Of a stretch of 28,336 bases of DNA, positions 15,680-23,075 are shown one piece after another. Each line of letters starts with the position of its first letter. Within the stretch, counting starts at the first letter, position 1. Under the pieces are notes generated by a model. It was not told the origin of the DNA. It searched no databases and worked only from the letters and a program-made list of their open reading frames with translations. Origin of the DNA: CANJQH01 sp031368515 (lineage in GTDB: Bacteria; Chloroflexota; Anaerolineae; J036; Brachytrichaceae); NCBI GenBank assembly GCA_031368515.1, contig JANMNW010000484.1, forward strand, positions 1 to 28,336, in the 5' to 3' direction. The position numbers and the translations under genes were made by a program.

Positions 15680-16306
15680 ATGCCAACACGCAAAGCGCTG
15701 AAACTGCGGCGCGCGGCTTGTGCCCGGATTCCCACCGAATTCGGCGATTTCCTGCTTTGCGCGTATCAAAACAATCGCGACGACAAGGAACATCTGGCGC
15801 TGGTGCTTGGCGCGGTTGAAGGCAAAGCGGGCGTGCTTGCGCGCGTGCATTCCGAATGCTTTACCGGTGATGTGCTTGGGTCGCTGCGGTGCGATTGCGG
15901 GCCGCAGCTGGATGCGGCGTTGCGCGGCATTGCGCAAGCGGGGGCGGGCATCTTGGTGTATCTGCGCCAGGAAGGGCGCGGCATTGGGCTGATCGAGAAG
16001 CTAAAAGCCTACAACCTGCAGGATGAGGGCTACGATACCGTCGACGCCAATCTGATGCTGGGGCATGATGCCGATCTGCGCGACTACGAGATCGCCGCGG
16101 CAATCTTGAGCGATTGGCGCGTGCGGTCAATTCGGCTGTTAACCAACAACCCGGCCAAAATTGAAAGCCTGCGCGCATGGGGCACGCAAATTGAGGAGCG
16201 CGTGCCGATTGAAATTGCCGCGAATGCGCACAATGCCGGCTATCTGAATGTCAAGGCCCGCAAAATGCGGCATTGGCTTGGGGCACTCAAGCAAACAGGC
16301 GAATGA
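15680..16306 (+). CDS. ribA: GTP cyclohydrolase II
   Basis: 208 aa. It converts GTP to 2,5-diamino-6-ribosylamino-4(3H)-pyrimidinone 5'-phosphate with loss of formate and pyrophosphate, the entry to riboflavin and related compounds. Zinc ligands Cys60, Cys71 and Cys73 are in HSECFTGDVLGSLRCDCG. The catalytic RQEGRGIGL (96-104), conserved Tyr111 in KAYNLQDEG, Arg134 in DADLRDY and TNNPAK (155-160) all match E. coli RibA. Tyr111 is the residue whose loss in some actinobacterial paralogues changes the reaction, so this copy should be a true GCH II. No DHBP synthase domain is fused. It overlaps the next gene by 4 bases (ATGA, 16303-16306) and begins a six-enzyme run that does not otherwise look like a riboflavin operon. 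Confidence 0.93.
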   Translation: MPTRKALKLRRAACARIPTEFGDFLLCAYQNNRDDKEHLALVLGAVEGKAGVLARVHSECFTGDVLGSLRCDCGPQLDAALRGIAQAGAGILVYLRQEGRGIGLIEKLKAYNLQDEGYDTVDANLMLGHDADLRDYEIAAAILSDWRVRSIRLLTNNPAKIESLRAWGTQIEERVPIEIAANAHNAGYLNVKARKMRHWLGALKQTGE

Positions 16307-16956
16307 GCATGCCGCGAGTGACCCTGAGTTTTGCGCAAAGCCTGGATGGCAGCATTGCCGCGCAACCCGAAAGGCGCACGGTCTTGAGCGGGCCGGAGTC
16401 AATGGCCTACACGCATCGCCTGCGCGCGTCGCACGATGCGATCCTGGTCGGCGTTGGCACCGTTATCGCGGACAACCCAAAACTCACCGTGCGCCTCGCG
16501 CCCGGTGCGCATCCGCAGCCGATCGTGCTCGACAGTGCGCTGCGCATTCCACTTGGGTGCGCGCTGATCGCGAATCCGGTCATGCCGCTATGGGTGATGT
16601 GCGCACATGACGCCCCGGCCGAAAGACAGCGCGCGCTCGAGCGCGAGGGTGCGCACGTGTTGCGCGTGGATGCGCCGGGCGCCTATCACATGCGCTGGCC
16701 GTCGCTGCTTGATGCGTTGGCTGCGCGATCGGTTGGCACGTTGATGGTCGAAGGCGGCGCGCGCGTGATCGCTTCGATGCTGGCGGGCTGCGCCGCGCAT
16801 CGGTTGTCGGTGACGATTGCTCCGCGCATGCTCGGCGGCTTGCGCGCGCTGGATGCGCTGATCGACCCGGCATTGCTGCAGCGGCTGGTCAATGTGCGCT
16901 ATGAACAACTAGGCGAGGACATGATTCTGGAGGCCGATCTGGTAAATCCGCCATGA
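16303..16956 (+). CDS. RibD C-terminal-type (DHFR-like) pyrimidine reductase, stand-alone
   Basis: 217 aa. RibD-C enzymes use NADPH to reduce the ribosyl group of 5-amino-6-ribosylaminouracil phosphate (or its 2,5-diamino precursor) to ribityl. Motifs: SLDGSIA (13-19), HRLRASHDAILVGVGTVIADNP (38-59) and MVEGGARVIAS (148-158), as in RibD-C and yeast Rib7. The deaminase half of bacterial RibD is absent. With GTP cyclohydrolase II just upstream, the substrate could be the undeaminated GCH II product, as in the fungal/archaeal order of reactions. The start is ATG 16303 (ATGA overlap with ribA); an upstream TTG at 16273 is inside ribA. It overlaps the next gene by ATGA at 16953. Confidence 0.87.
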   Translation: MSMPRVTLSFAQSLDGSIAAQPERRTVLSGPESMAYTHRLRASHDAILVGVGTVIADNPKLTVRLAPGAHPQPIVLDSALRIPLGCALIANPVMPLWVMCAHDAPAERQRALEREGAHVLRVDAPGAYHMRWPSLLDALAARSVGTLMVEGGARVIASMLAGCAAHRLSVTIAPRMLGGLRALDALIDPALLQRLVNVRYEQLGEDMILEADLVNPP

Positions 16957-17957
16957 GCGCGCGCTCGCTGTTTTTTGTTGGGCCGCGCCAATTGGTCATT
17001 CGAGACACCTTGCCCGGTCAACCCGGCTCCGGGCAAGTGCGGGTGCGCACCACGCTGTCCGCGGTGAGCCCAGGCACGGAGCTGCTGATCTATCGCGGAG
17101 AAGCTCCGCGTGAGCTGAGCGCCGACGTCACGATCGCGGCGCTGGGCGGAGGGTTGAGCTTTCCGCTCCAGTATGGGTATTGCTGCGTGGGCAAGGTGGA
17201 AGCGCGCGGCCCGGACGTTGATTCAGCCTGGCAGGGTCGGCGGGTATTTGCCTTTAACCCGCACGAGAGCGCGTTTGTCGCGAGTGTGGCCGATCTTCTG
17301 CCGGTGCCAGACGATGTTTCGGATGACGATGCGGTGTTGCTGCCAAACATGGAATCGGCGGTGAATTTTGTTCTGGACGCGCAGCCGTTGCTGGGCGAAC
17401 GCGCGGTGGTGGTGGGGCAAGGCATGGTGGGGTTGTTGACCACGGCGCTGCTGGCGCGCATGCCGCTGGCCGATTTGATTGGCGTCGAGCGCCTGCCTGA
17501 ACGGCGCGCATGGAGCCTGGTCATGGGCGCGACACGAGTGGTTGATCCGGCTGACGCAACGGCCGTTGACCTCTTGCGCGAGGGCGCCGATGTGGCGTTT
17601 GAACTGAGCGGCTCACCGGCGGCGCTGGACACAGCCATTGCGGTGACAGGCTTTGGCGGCCGGGTGGTGATCGGCTCCTGGTATGGCGCCAAACCCGTGA
17701 CTGTGGATTTGGGCGGGCGCTTTCATCGCAGTCGTATACGCTTGATCGCCAGCCAGGTTAGCACCCTGACGCCCGAGTTGGGCGCGCGCTGGAGCAAAGC
17801 CCGCCGCATGGATGTGGCCTGGGGCATGTTGCGCGCGATCAAGCCCGCGCGGCTGATCACCCATCGCCTAAATTTTGAGGAAGCGGCTGCAGGCTATCGC
17901 CTTCTGGACGAGCAGCCCGGCGCGGCGCTGCAGGTTGTGTTTGAATACGCCGTATGA
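16953..17957 (+). CDS. MDR-superfamily dehydrogenase without zinc ligands (BchC-like)
   Basis: 334 aa medium-chain dehydrogenase/reductase. The N-terminal GroES-like domain has LSAVSPGTELLIYRG (35-49) where zinc enzymes have the catalytic Cys, and YGYCCVG (74-80) where they have GHE. The structural four-Cys loop is also missing, so a zinc-independent reaction is expected. The Rossmann motif is VVVGQGMVGLL (152-162). The SPGTE...YRG pattern resembles bacteriochlorophyllide dehydrogenase BchC and similar proteins found beside pterin-type genes, but no other bacteriochlorophyll genes are present. The substrate is unknown; oxidation or reduction of a side-chain hydroxyl or ketone is likely. It is coupled by 4-base overlaps to both neighbours. 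Confidence 0.83.
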   Translation: MSARSLFFVGPRQLVIRDTLPGQPGSGQVRVRTTLSAVSPGTELLIYRGEAPRELSADVTIAALGGGLSFPLQYGYCCVGKVEARGPDVDSAWQGRRVFAFNPHESAFVASVADLLPVPDDVSDDDAVLLPNMESAVNFVLDAQPLLGERAVVVGQGMVGLLTTALLARMPLADLIGVERLPERRAWSLVMGATRVVDPADATAVDLLREGADVAFELSGSPAALDTAIAVTGFGGRVVIGSWYGAKPVTVDLGGRFHRSRIRLIASQVSTLTPELGARWSKARRMDVAWGMLRAIKPARLITHRLNFEEAAAGYRLLDEQPGAALQVVFEYAV

Positions 17958-18916
17958 CAAAAGCAATCGTGATTGGCGGCAAAGGCCATGTCGGCACCTA
18001 TCTGGTGCCGCGGCTGGTGGAGGCGGGTTATGAGGTGGTGAACGTTTCGCGCGGCACGGCGCAGCCGTATCAGCCACATGCTGCCTGGCGACAGGTGCGC
18101 GATGTTGTGATTGACCGAACTGCAGCCGAACGCGCAGGCGATTTCGGCGCGCAAATTGCCGCGTTGGACGGCGATGTGGTGATCGACATGATCTGCTTTA
18201 CGCTGGAAAGCGCCCGGCAGATTGTGGCGGCCTTGCGCGGCAAGGTGCGGCACTTTTTGCACTGCGGCACGATTTGGATTCATGGCCCCAGCGTGCGCGT
18301 GCCCACAACCGAAGAAGAACCACGCCGGCCATTCGGCGAGTACGGCGTGCAGAAGGCGGCGATTGAGGCCTATTTGCTCGATGAAGCGCGTCGATCAGGC
18401 TTTCCAGCCACCGCTTTGCACCCTGGGCACATCGTTGGACCGGGGTGGAATCCGCTAAACCCGGCGGGCCATTTCAATCCCCAGGTGTTTACGGCGCTTG
18501 CCAGAGGTGAAGAACTAGCGCTGCCAAACCTGGGCATGGAGACGGTGCATCATGTGCATGCCGATGACGTGGCGCAGTCGTTTATGTGCGCGCTGGCGCG
18601 CCGGAGCGCGGCGCTGGGAGAAAGCTTCCACGTGGTTTCGCCGCAAGCGCTGACGTTGCGCGGCTACGCGGAAGCGATGGCGGCTTGGTTTGGCCAGCCT
18701 GCCAAGCTGCGCTATGTGCCATGGGATGCGTGGCGTGAGACGGTGAGCGCGGATGAAGCGCGCGCGGCTTGGGATCACATCGCGCACAGTCCGAATTGCA
18801 GCATCGCCAAAGCGCGCGGGATGTTGGGTTATCAGCCGCGCTATACGTCGTTGCAGGCGGTGTGCGAGGCGGTGGCGTGGATGGTTGCGCACGGGCGGGT
18901 GAGCCAGGCAGTATGA
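17954..18916 (+). CDS. Extended SDR, NAD-dependent epimerase/dehydratase family
   Basis: 320 aa. The N-terminal NAD(P) site is VIGGKGHVGTYL (6-17). The catalytic pair is Tyr130 and Lys134 in EYGVQK, with HCGTIWIHGP (103-112) giving the Ser/Thr of the triad. HADDVAQ (about 201-207) is the usual substrate-domain segment. Such enzymes epimerise, dehydrate or reduce nucleotide-sugars and other alcohols. In this operon it may act on the side chain or sugar of the pathway product; that is inference. ATG 17954 overlaps the upstream stop (ATGA), and the end overlaps the next start the same way (18913-18916). Confidence 0.85.
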   Translation: MTKAIVIGGKGHVGTYLVPRLVEAGYEVVNVSRGTAQPYQPHAAWRQVRDVVIDRTAAERAGDFGAQIAALDGDVVIDMICFTLESARQIVAALRGKVRHFLHCGTIWIHGPSVRVPTTEEEPRRPFGEYGVQKAAIEAYLLDEARRSGFPATALHPGHIVGPGWNPLNPAGHFNPQVFTALARGEELALPNLGMETVHHVHADDVAQSFMCALARRSAALGESFHVVSPQALTLRGYAEAMAAWFGQPAKLRYVPWDAWRETVSADEARAAWDHIAHSPNCSIAKARGMLGYQPRYTSLQAVCEAVAWMVAHGRVSQAV

Positions 18917-19311
18917 TCCCAAACATGCATACCGTAGCAGTAAAACGCGATTTTGTTGCGCAGCATTTTTTGATCGGCGGCGATTGGGGCGCTGAAAATT
19001 TCAAGCATTCGCATCACTATGTTGTGGAGGTTCAGCTTGAAGGCCAGCGCCTGGATAGGCACGGCTATCTCGTCGACATTGTCGATATCGAGCACGCGCT
19101 AAACAGCCTGGTCGCGCGCTTCAAAGACAAACTGCTGAACGAAGAACCCGAGTTTGCCGGCCTCAACCCGAGCGTGGAACACTTCTCGCGCATCTTGTGG
19201 GAGTTGTTCACCGGCCGCGTCGTGGCGCCGACGCTCAGCGCGGTCACCGTTAAGCTATGGGAGAACGAAATCGCCTGGGCGGCGTTTCGCGGCTCAGTCA
19301 ACGGCGTTTAG
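18913..19311 (+). CDS. 6-pyruvoyl-tetrahydropterin synthase/QueD homologue, divergent active site
   Basis: 132 aa of the T-fold PTPS/QueD family, which converts dihydroneopterin triphosphate to pyruvoyl-, carboxy- or hydroxymethyl-pterins. Zinc ligands His18 (AQHFL), His32 and His34 (HSHH) are present, and Glu117 (KLWEN) should anchor the pterin ring. The catalytic Cys, four residues before the first His of the HxH pair, is Glu28. The catalytic Asp-His dyad aligns with Lys71-Asp72, and the protein has no Cys at all. Cys-to-Glu is the hallmark of PTPS-III, which makes 6-hydroxymethyl-dihydropterin, but PTPS-III keeps the Asp-His pair, so this looks like a separate subgroup. The ATGA overlap with the SDR supports the 18913 start; ATG 18925 is possible. 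The next gene begins 1 base after the stop. Confidence 0.85.
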   Translation: MIPNMHTVAVKRDFVAQHFLIGGDWGAENFKHSHHYVVEVQLEGQRLDRHGYLVDIVDIEHALNSLVARFKDKLLNEEPEFAGLNPSVEHFSRILWELFTGRVVAPTLSAVTVKLWENEIAWAAFRGSVNGV

Positions 19312-19312
19312 C

Positions 19313-20410
19313 TTGCGCATTGCGCTTGTCGTCTACGGCTCGCTGGACACCGTGTCCGGCGGATATCTTTACGACCGGAAGCTTGTGGCGTATCTGCGCG
19401 CGCATGGCGACGAGGTTGACGTCGTCTCACTGCCTTGGCGCAACTATGCCTCCCATTTGCTCGACAACGCCTCGACGGGCTTGAGCCAGCGCCTGCGCGA
19501 TGGCCGCTTCGACGTGTTGCTGCAGGATGAACTGAATCACCCGTCGTTATTGCGGGTGAACCGCCAATTGGCTGGCGGCGCTGCACGCCCCCGCGCGCCG
19601 ATCGTCTCGATCGTGCATCACTTGCGTGCCAGCGAATCACATCCGGCCTGGGTGATGCCGCTGTATCGGCGTGTTGAACGAGCCTACCTGCGCAGCTGCG
19701 ATGCCTTTGTGTTTAACAGCGCGACGACGCGCGACTCGGTGGCTGCGCTCGCCGGGACTGCGGCCCCGCACGTGATAGCGTATCCAGCCGGCGATCGCTT
19801 TGGCGCACCCGTTGCCGCGGAGCGCGTGGCCGATGGCGCGTTGCGTCTGATTTTTGTCGGCAATGTCACCGCGCGCAAAGGCTTGCACACGCTGATCGAC
19901 GCGTTGGCGCAAGCGCGTTGCGCATGGACGCTTGACGTGGTCGGCTCGGAAACGGTCGAGCCCGCATACGCCGCGCGCATGCGCGCACGCGCTTTGACTT
20001 TCGGCTTCAGGGACAAGCTGCGCTGGCATGGCCGCCTTGACGACGCAAAACTGGCCGGCAGGTATGCCGCTGCCGATGCGCTGGTGGTGCCATCGCAATA
20101 CGAAGGCTTTGGCATCGTTTATCTTGAAGCGATGGGTTTTGGCGTGCCGGTCATCGCCAGCAGCGCCGGCGCGGCGCGCGAGATTGTGACCGACGGCGTG
20201 GATGGGCTCCTGGTTCCGCCCGAGAATGCGCAAGTTTTGGCGGCGGCGATCGAGCGGCTGGCCGTTCCGGCCCAATTGGCCGCAATGCGGGTGGCTGCGC
20301 GAGCACGATTTGCGCGTCACCCCGGCTGGGACGCGGCGTGCGCGCAGATTCGAGAATTTCTTGTGACGCTTACATCGGGCGCCACGCCCCATGCGCAAAC
20401 GCGCGCGTGA
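19313..20410 (+). CDS. GT4-family glycosyltransferase
   Basis: 365 aa from TTG 19313, where homology begins (RIALVVYGSLDTVSGGYLYDR). It is a retaining GT-B enzyme that moves a sugar from a nucleotide-sugar to an unknown acceptor. The C-terminal domain shows FVGNVTARKGLHTLIDAL (181-198), then VVPSQYEGFGIVYLEAMGFGVPVI (258-281) with the EX7E pair Glu264 and Glu272, and GLLVPPEN after it. An N-terminal Gly-rich loop (GG17-18) fits donor phosphate binding. The long open frame upstream of 19313 is the shadow of the PTPS gene. It is the last gene of the operon and the most likely step to a glycosylated pterin or pyrimidine. No membrane anchor is seen. Confidence 0.87.
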   Translation: MRIALVVYGSLDTVSGGYLYDRKLVAYLRAHGDEVDVVSLPWRNYASHLLDNASTGLSQRLRDGRFDVLLQDELNHPSLLRVNRQLAGGAARPRAPIVSIVHHLRASESHPAWVMPLYRRVERAYLRSCDAFVFNSATTRDSVAALAGTAAPHVIAYPAGDRFGAPVAAERVADGALRLIFVGNVTARKGLHTLIDALAQARCAWTLDVVGSETVEPAYAARMRARALTFGFRDKLRWHGRLDDAKLAGRYAAADALVVPSQYEGFGIVYLEAMGFGVPVIASSAGAAREIVTDGVDGLLVPPENAQVLAAAIERLAVPAQLAAMRVAARARFARHPGWDAACAQIREFLVTLTSGATPHAQTRA

Positions 20411-20490
20411 TCGTGGCCGCTGCCGTTGACCGCCATGTGTGATTGACAGCGAGCGGGATATGGAAGCTGACACTTCCTCTCAACTGACGG

Positions 20491-20541
20491 GGTGGAGCCC
20501 ACCTTGAGGTGGACTACACCTATAGTTGGACTACACGTTCG
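20491..20541. repeat. Three tandem 17-bp units with internal dyad symmetry
   Basis: Units start at 20491, 20508 and 20525. The first two begin with 13-bp near-palindromes, GGTGGAGCCCACC and GGTGGACTACACC, and the third is GTTGGACTACACG. Units two and three share TGGACTACAC. The array lies in the 166-base gap between the convergent GT4 and alcohol dehydrogenase genes, so it could be a protein-binding array or tandem hairpins at the 3' ends of both transcripts. There is no T-tract. Confidence 0.6.
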
Positions 20542-20576
20542 GACAGTTCAGACATGACCGGCGCTGGAGTCCGTGC

Positions 20577-21596
20577 CTACGAGCCGGTGATGATGACTTT
20601 TGACGCCTGGCCTGCGTGCACCTGTTCAAATCCTTCATGCGCGCGCTCAATGGGCAAGGCGTGGCTGATCAATAGCTCCAGGTTGGCATAACCTGGCCCG
20701 GACAACACCGCCATCGCGCGGCGCAGGCCGTCGGGCGTGGCGGAGTAGCTCGTCACGAAGTTGATTTCCCGCAGAAAGGCGTCCCAGTAGGCAAAGCTAA
20801 GGTGCGCGCCAGGTTTGCCGCCAAAGAGAAGAATCGTGCCGCCGTCGCGCACGCACGCCAGCGCAGTTTTGACGACCGCGTCGTTGACCACCGTCAGGAC
20901 AACCACATCCACGCCGCGCCCAGCGCTATGAGTTTTGCAAAGCGAGGGCAGATCATCCTGCCCGCTGATCGCGCCGCCGCTGGCGCCAAACTGTTGCGCC
21001 AGCGCAAGCCGTTCAGCGCGAACATCGGCCACAAGCGCAGACACCGCTCGGTCGCGCAACAGTGGCACAAACAGCATGCCGATCGCGCCGACGCCCACCA
21101 CCAGCGCCGTGTCGCCTTCGTGGAGCCGCACGCGATCGAGCGCGCGCAAACAGCACGCCAACGGCTCCATGAAAACCGCCCGCCGGTCGCTCACATGCGC
21201 GGGCACCGGCACCACCGTGTTCAGAACGTGCGCCGCGGGCACTCGAATGAACTCGCTAAAGCCGCCCGGATCAATATTGGTGCGCTTGAACATCGGCTCC
21301 ACAGTCTCGCTGCCCCGGCGCGACCAGTGTGAGCCGTAGTCCGGCACATGATGGGCCAGCCCCACACGCTGGCCGACAGCGAATTGTGTCACGCCCTCGC
21401 CCAGCGCATGCACTACGCCGACCACTTCATGGCCGAGTTTCTGCGGCTTGGGGTAGGCGCCATAGACTTTGAGCGTGTCAGTGCCGCACACGCCGCAGGC
21501 GGTCATGCGCACGACAATTTCGCCCGGCCCGGGCTCCGGCTGTGGCCCTTCCAGCACGGCCACTTCGTCTTGTTGAATGCAGGACAGATAGCGCAT
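20577..21596 (-). CDS. Zinc-dependent medium-chain alcohol/polyol dehydrogenase
   Basis: 339 aa. It oxidises a secondary alcohol with NAD(P). Catalytic-zinc residues are Cys37 (CGVCGTD, 34-40), His56-Glu57 (GHE) and Glu144 (FMEPLACCLRAL). The Rossmann motif is VVGVGAIGMLF (166-176). The structural-zinc loop keeps its length and neighbours (HHVP...RRGSET...P) but all four Cys are replaced, by Asp86, Ser89, Ser92 and Glu100. The overall look matches threonine/sorbitol/2,3-butanediol dehydrogenases. It starts 5 bases after the E2 stop and shares direction with E1 and E2, so a butanediol-to-acetoin step would fit; other 2-hydroxy substrates are possible. Confidence 0.87.
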   Translation of the reverse strand: MRYLSCIQQDEVAVLEGPQPEPGPGEIVVRMTACGVCGTDTLKVYGAYPKPQKLGHEVVGVVHALGEGVTQFAVGQRVGLAHHVPDYGSHWSRRGSETVEPMFKRTNIDPGGFSEFIRVPAAHVLNTVVPVPAHVSDRRAVFMEPLACCLRALDRVRLHEGDTALVVGVGAIGMLFVPLLRDRAVSALVADVRAERLALAQQFGASGGAISGQDDLPSLCKTHSAGRGVDVVVLTVVNDAVVKTALACVRDGGTILLFGGKPGAHLSFAYWDAFLREINFVTSYSATPDGLRRAMAVLSGPGYANLELLISHALPIERAHEGFEQVHAGQASKVIITGS

Positions 21597-21601
21597 AAGC
21601 T

Positions 21602-23062
21602 CTACAAAAGCAATCCGGGCCGCTCGATGACCTGCGACAGGTCGCCGAGAAAACGGCCGATCACCGCGCCGTCAACCGCGCGGTGATCGGCGCTGACTGT
21701 GAAGGTGCTCATGGGCACGGCTGCCGGCTGATCGTTTGCATCTGCCACTATGCGTTTGGTGGTGCGGCCGACCGCGAGGATTGCGGCTTGAGGCGGATTG
21801 ACGATGGCTGTGAACCGATCGACCGCGAACATTCCAAGGTTCGAAATGCTGAAGGTGCCGCCCTGGATGTCGGGCAACCCAAGCTTGTTCGCCCGCGCTC
21901 GCGCGCTTAAATCGCGCAGCCGCGAGGCAATTTCAAGCAACGACAGCGCGTCCGCGCGATGGATGACCGGCACGATTAGCCCTTCATCCAGCGCAACAGC
22001 CACGCCGATGTTGATGTCGCTGTATTCGACGATGCTGTCGTTCAAGCACGCCGAGTTTACGGCTGGGTTGCGCGTCAGCGCCCATGCGCACATCTTAACC
22101 AGCAATGCGGTTACGGTAACTTTGGGCGCATCTTCGGCACGGCTTGCCTTGAAGTCGTCGATGATCGCCAATGCGCGTGTCATGTTGATATCCGCGCTCA
22201 AGCTGAACTGGGGAGATTCGCGCGTGCTGGTCAGCATGCGTTGCGCGATCGTTTTGCGCAGTCCGGATAAGGCGGTTGTGCGGCGGATGGCGGGCGTTTC
22301 GGGTTGTGCCGAGGGGGTGGCAGGCGCGGTTTGTGCCGGAGGTGTCGGAGGTGTCGCGAGTGTTCGTGGCGCCGAAGACACCTCGATACTCGCCGTGCCC
22401 GGAATCGCATCACGTACGCCGACGCTCGGCGCCGCGCTGGCAATTCTCGCCGCGCGGGCGCTGTCCAAAACATCCGCACTTTGAATGCGACCGCCCGGGC
22501 CACTGCCTCGAACACGGATGAGGTCGAGCTTGATCTCCCGCGCAAGCCGGCGCGCTGCTGGTGCCGCCGGCGGACGCGAGCTGTCGGACAGAGATACAGC
22601 AGCGTGTTCGCTCGTTGTGGCGTCCGCTGCTGTGATGGCTTTGTCGCTTGCGGCCAGCAACGCTTCCACATCGGCACGCGTAATCTGGCCGTCTTTGCCA
22701 GTGCCGCTGATTCGGGCAAGATCCAGCCCATGTTCGGCCGCCATCTTTTCCGCCACTGGAGTGGTCCGTGCCGTCGTCGACTGCCTGCCGGCTGCATTCG
22801 TGGGCGCGCTGGCGTCGGCTTCGCCCGGCTTTAGCACGTAGGCAATCGTTTGTCCGATTGGCACAACCGCGCCTGGCTGCGCAGCGATGCCGGTTAGGAT
22901 TCCGCTGACAGGCGACTCGACCTCCATGGTGATCTTGTCAGTCTCCACTTCAAGAAGGGCTTCGCCTTTTGTGATGGTCTCGCCTTCGCTCTTTAACCAA
23001 CGCGCGACCGTGCCTGTTTCCTGCGACATTTCGAACTTGGGCATGATGATGGGCGTAGGCAT
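21602..23062 (-). CDS. Dihydrolipoamide acyltransferase, E2 of a 2-oxoacid or acetoin dehydrogenase
   Basis: 486 aa. It transfers the acyl group from E1 to CoA through a lipoyl arm. Order: one lipoyl domain (2-78, lipoyl-Lys43 in EVETDKITME), a short linker, an E3-binding domain (about 101-136, TPVAEKMAAEHGLDLARISG), a second one (about 166-202, APAARRLAREIKLDLIRVRG), a Pro/Ala/Thr linker (about 205-258), then the catalytic domain (260-486) with SADHRAVDGA, His460 and Asp464. Two E3-binding domains are unusual. The start is MPTPIIMPKFEM at 23062; the open frame further upstream is a shadow of E1. It lies 13 bases after E1 and 5 before the alcohol dehydrogenase. The oxoacid cannot be read from sequence. 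No E3 gene is in the window. Confidence 0.92.
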   Translation of the reverse strand: MPTPIIMPKFEMSQETGTVARWLKSEGETITKGEALLEVETDKITMEVESPVSGILTGIAAQPGAVVPIGQTIAYVLKPGEADASAPTNAAGRQSTTARTTPVAEKMAAEHGLDLARISGTGKDGQITRADVEALLAASDKAITAADATTSEHAAVSLSDSSRPPAAPAARRLAREIKLDLIRVRGSGPGGRIQSADVLDSARAARIASAAPSVGVRDAIPGTASIEVSSAPRTLATPPTPPAQTAPATPSAQPETPAIRRTTALSGLRKTIAQRMLTSTRESPQFSLSADINMTRALAIIDDFKASRAEDAPKVTVTALLVKMCAWALTRNPAVNSACLNDSIVEYSDINIGVAVALDEGLIVPVIHRADALSLLEIASRLRDLSARARANKLGLPDIQGGTFSISNLGMFAVDRFTAIVNPPQAAILAVGRTTKRIVADANDQPAAVPMSTFTVSADHRAVDGAVIGRFLGDLSQVIERPGLLL

Positions 23063-23075
23063 GTGAGCAAGAACC

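Noticed and set aside
20491..20541. CRISPR array
   Set aside because: Units are 17 bp and contiguous, with no spacers.
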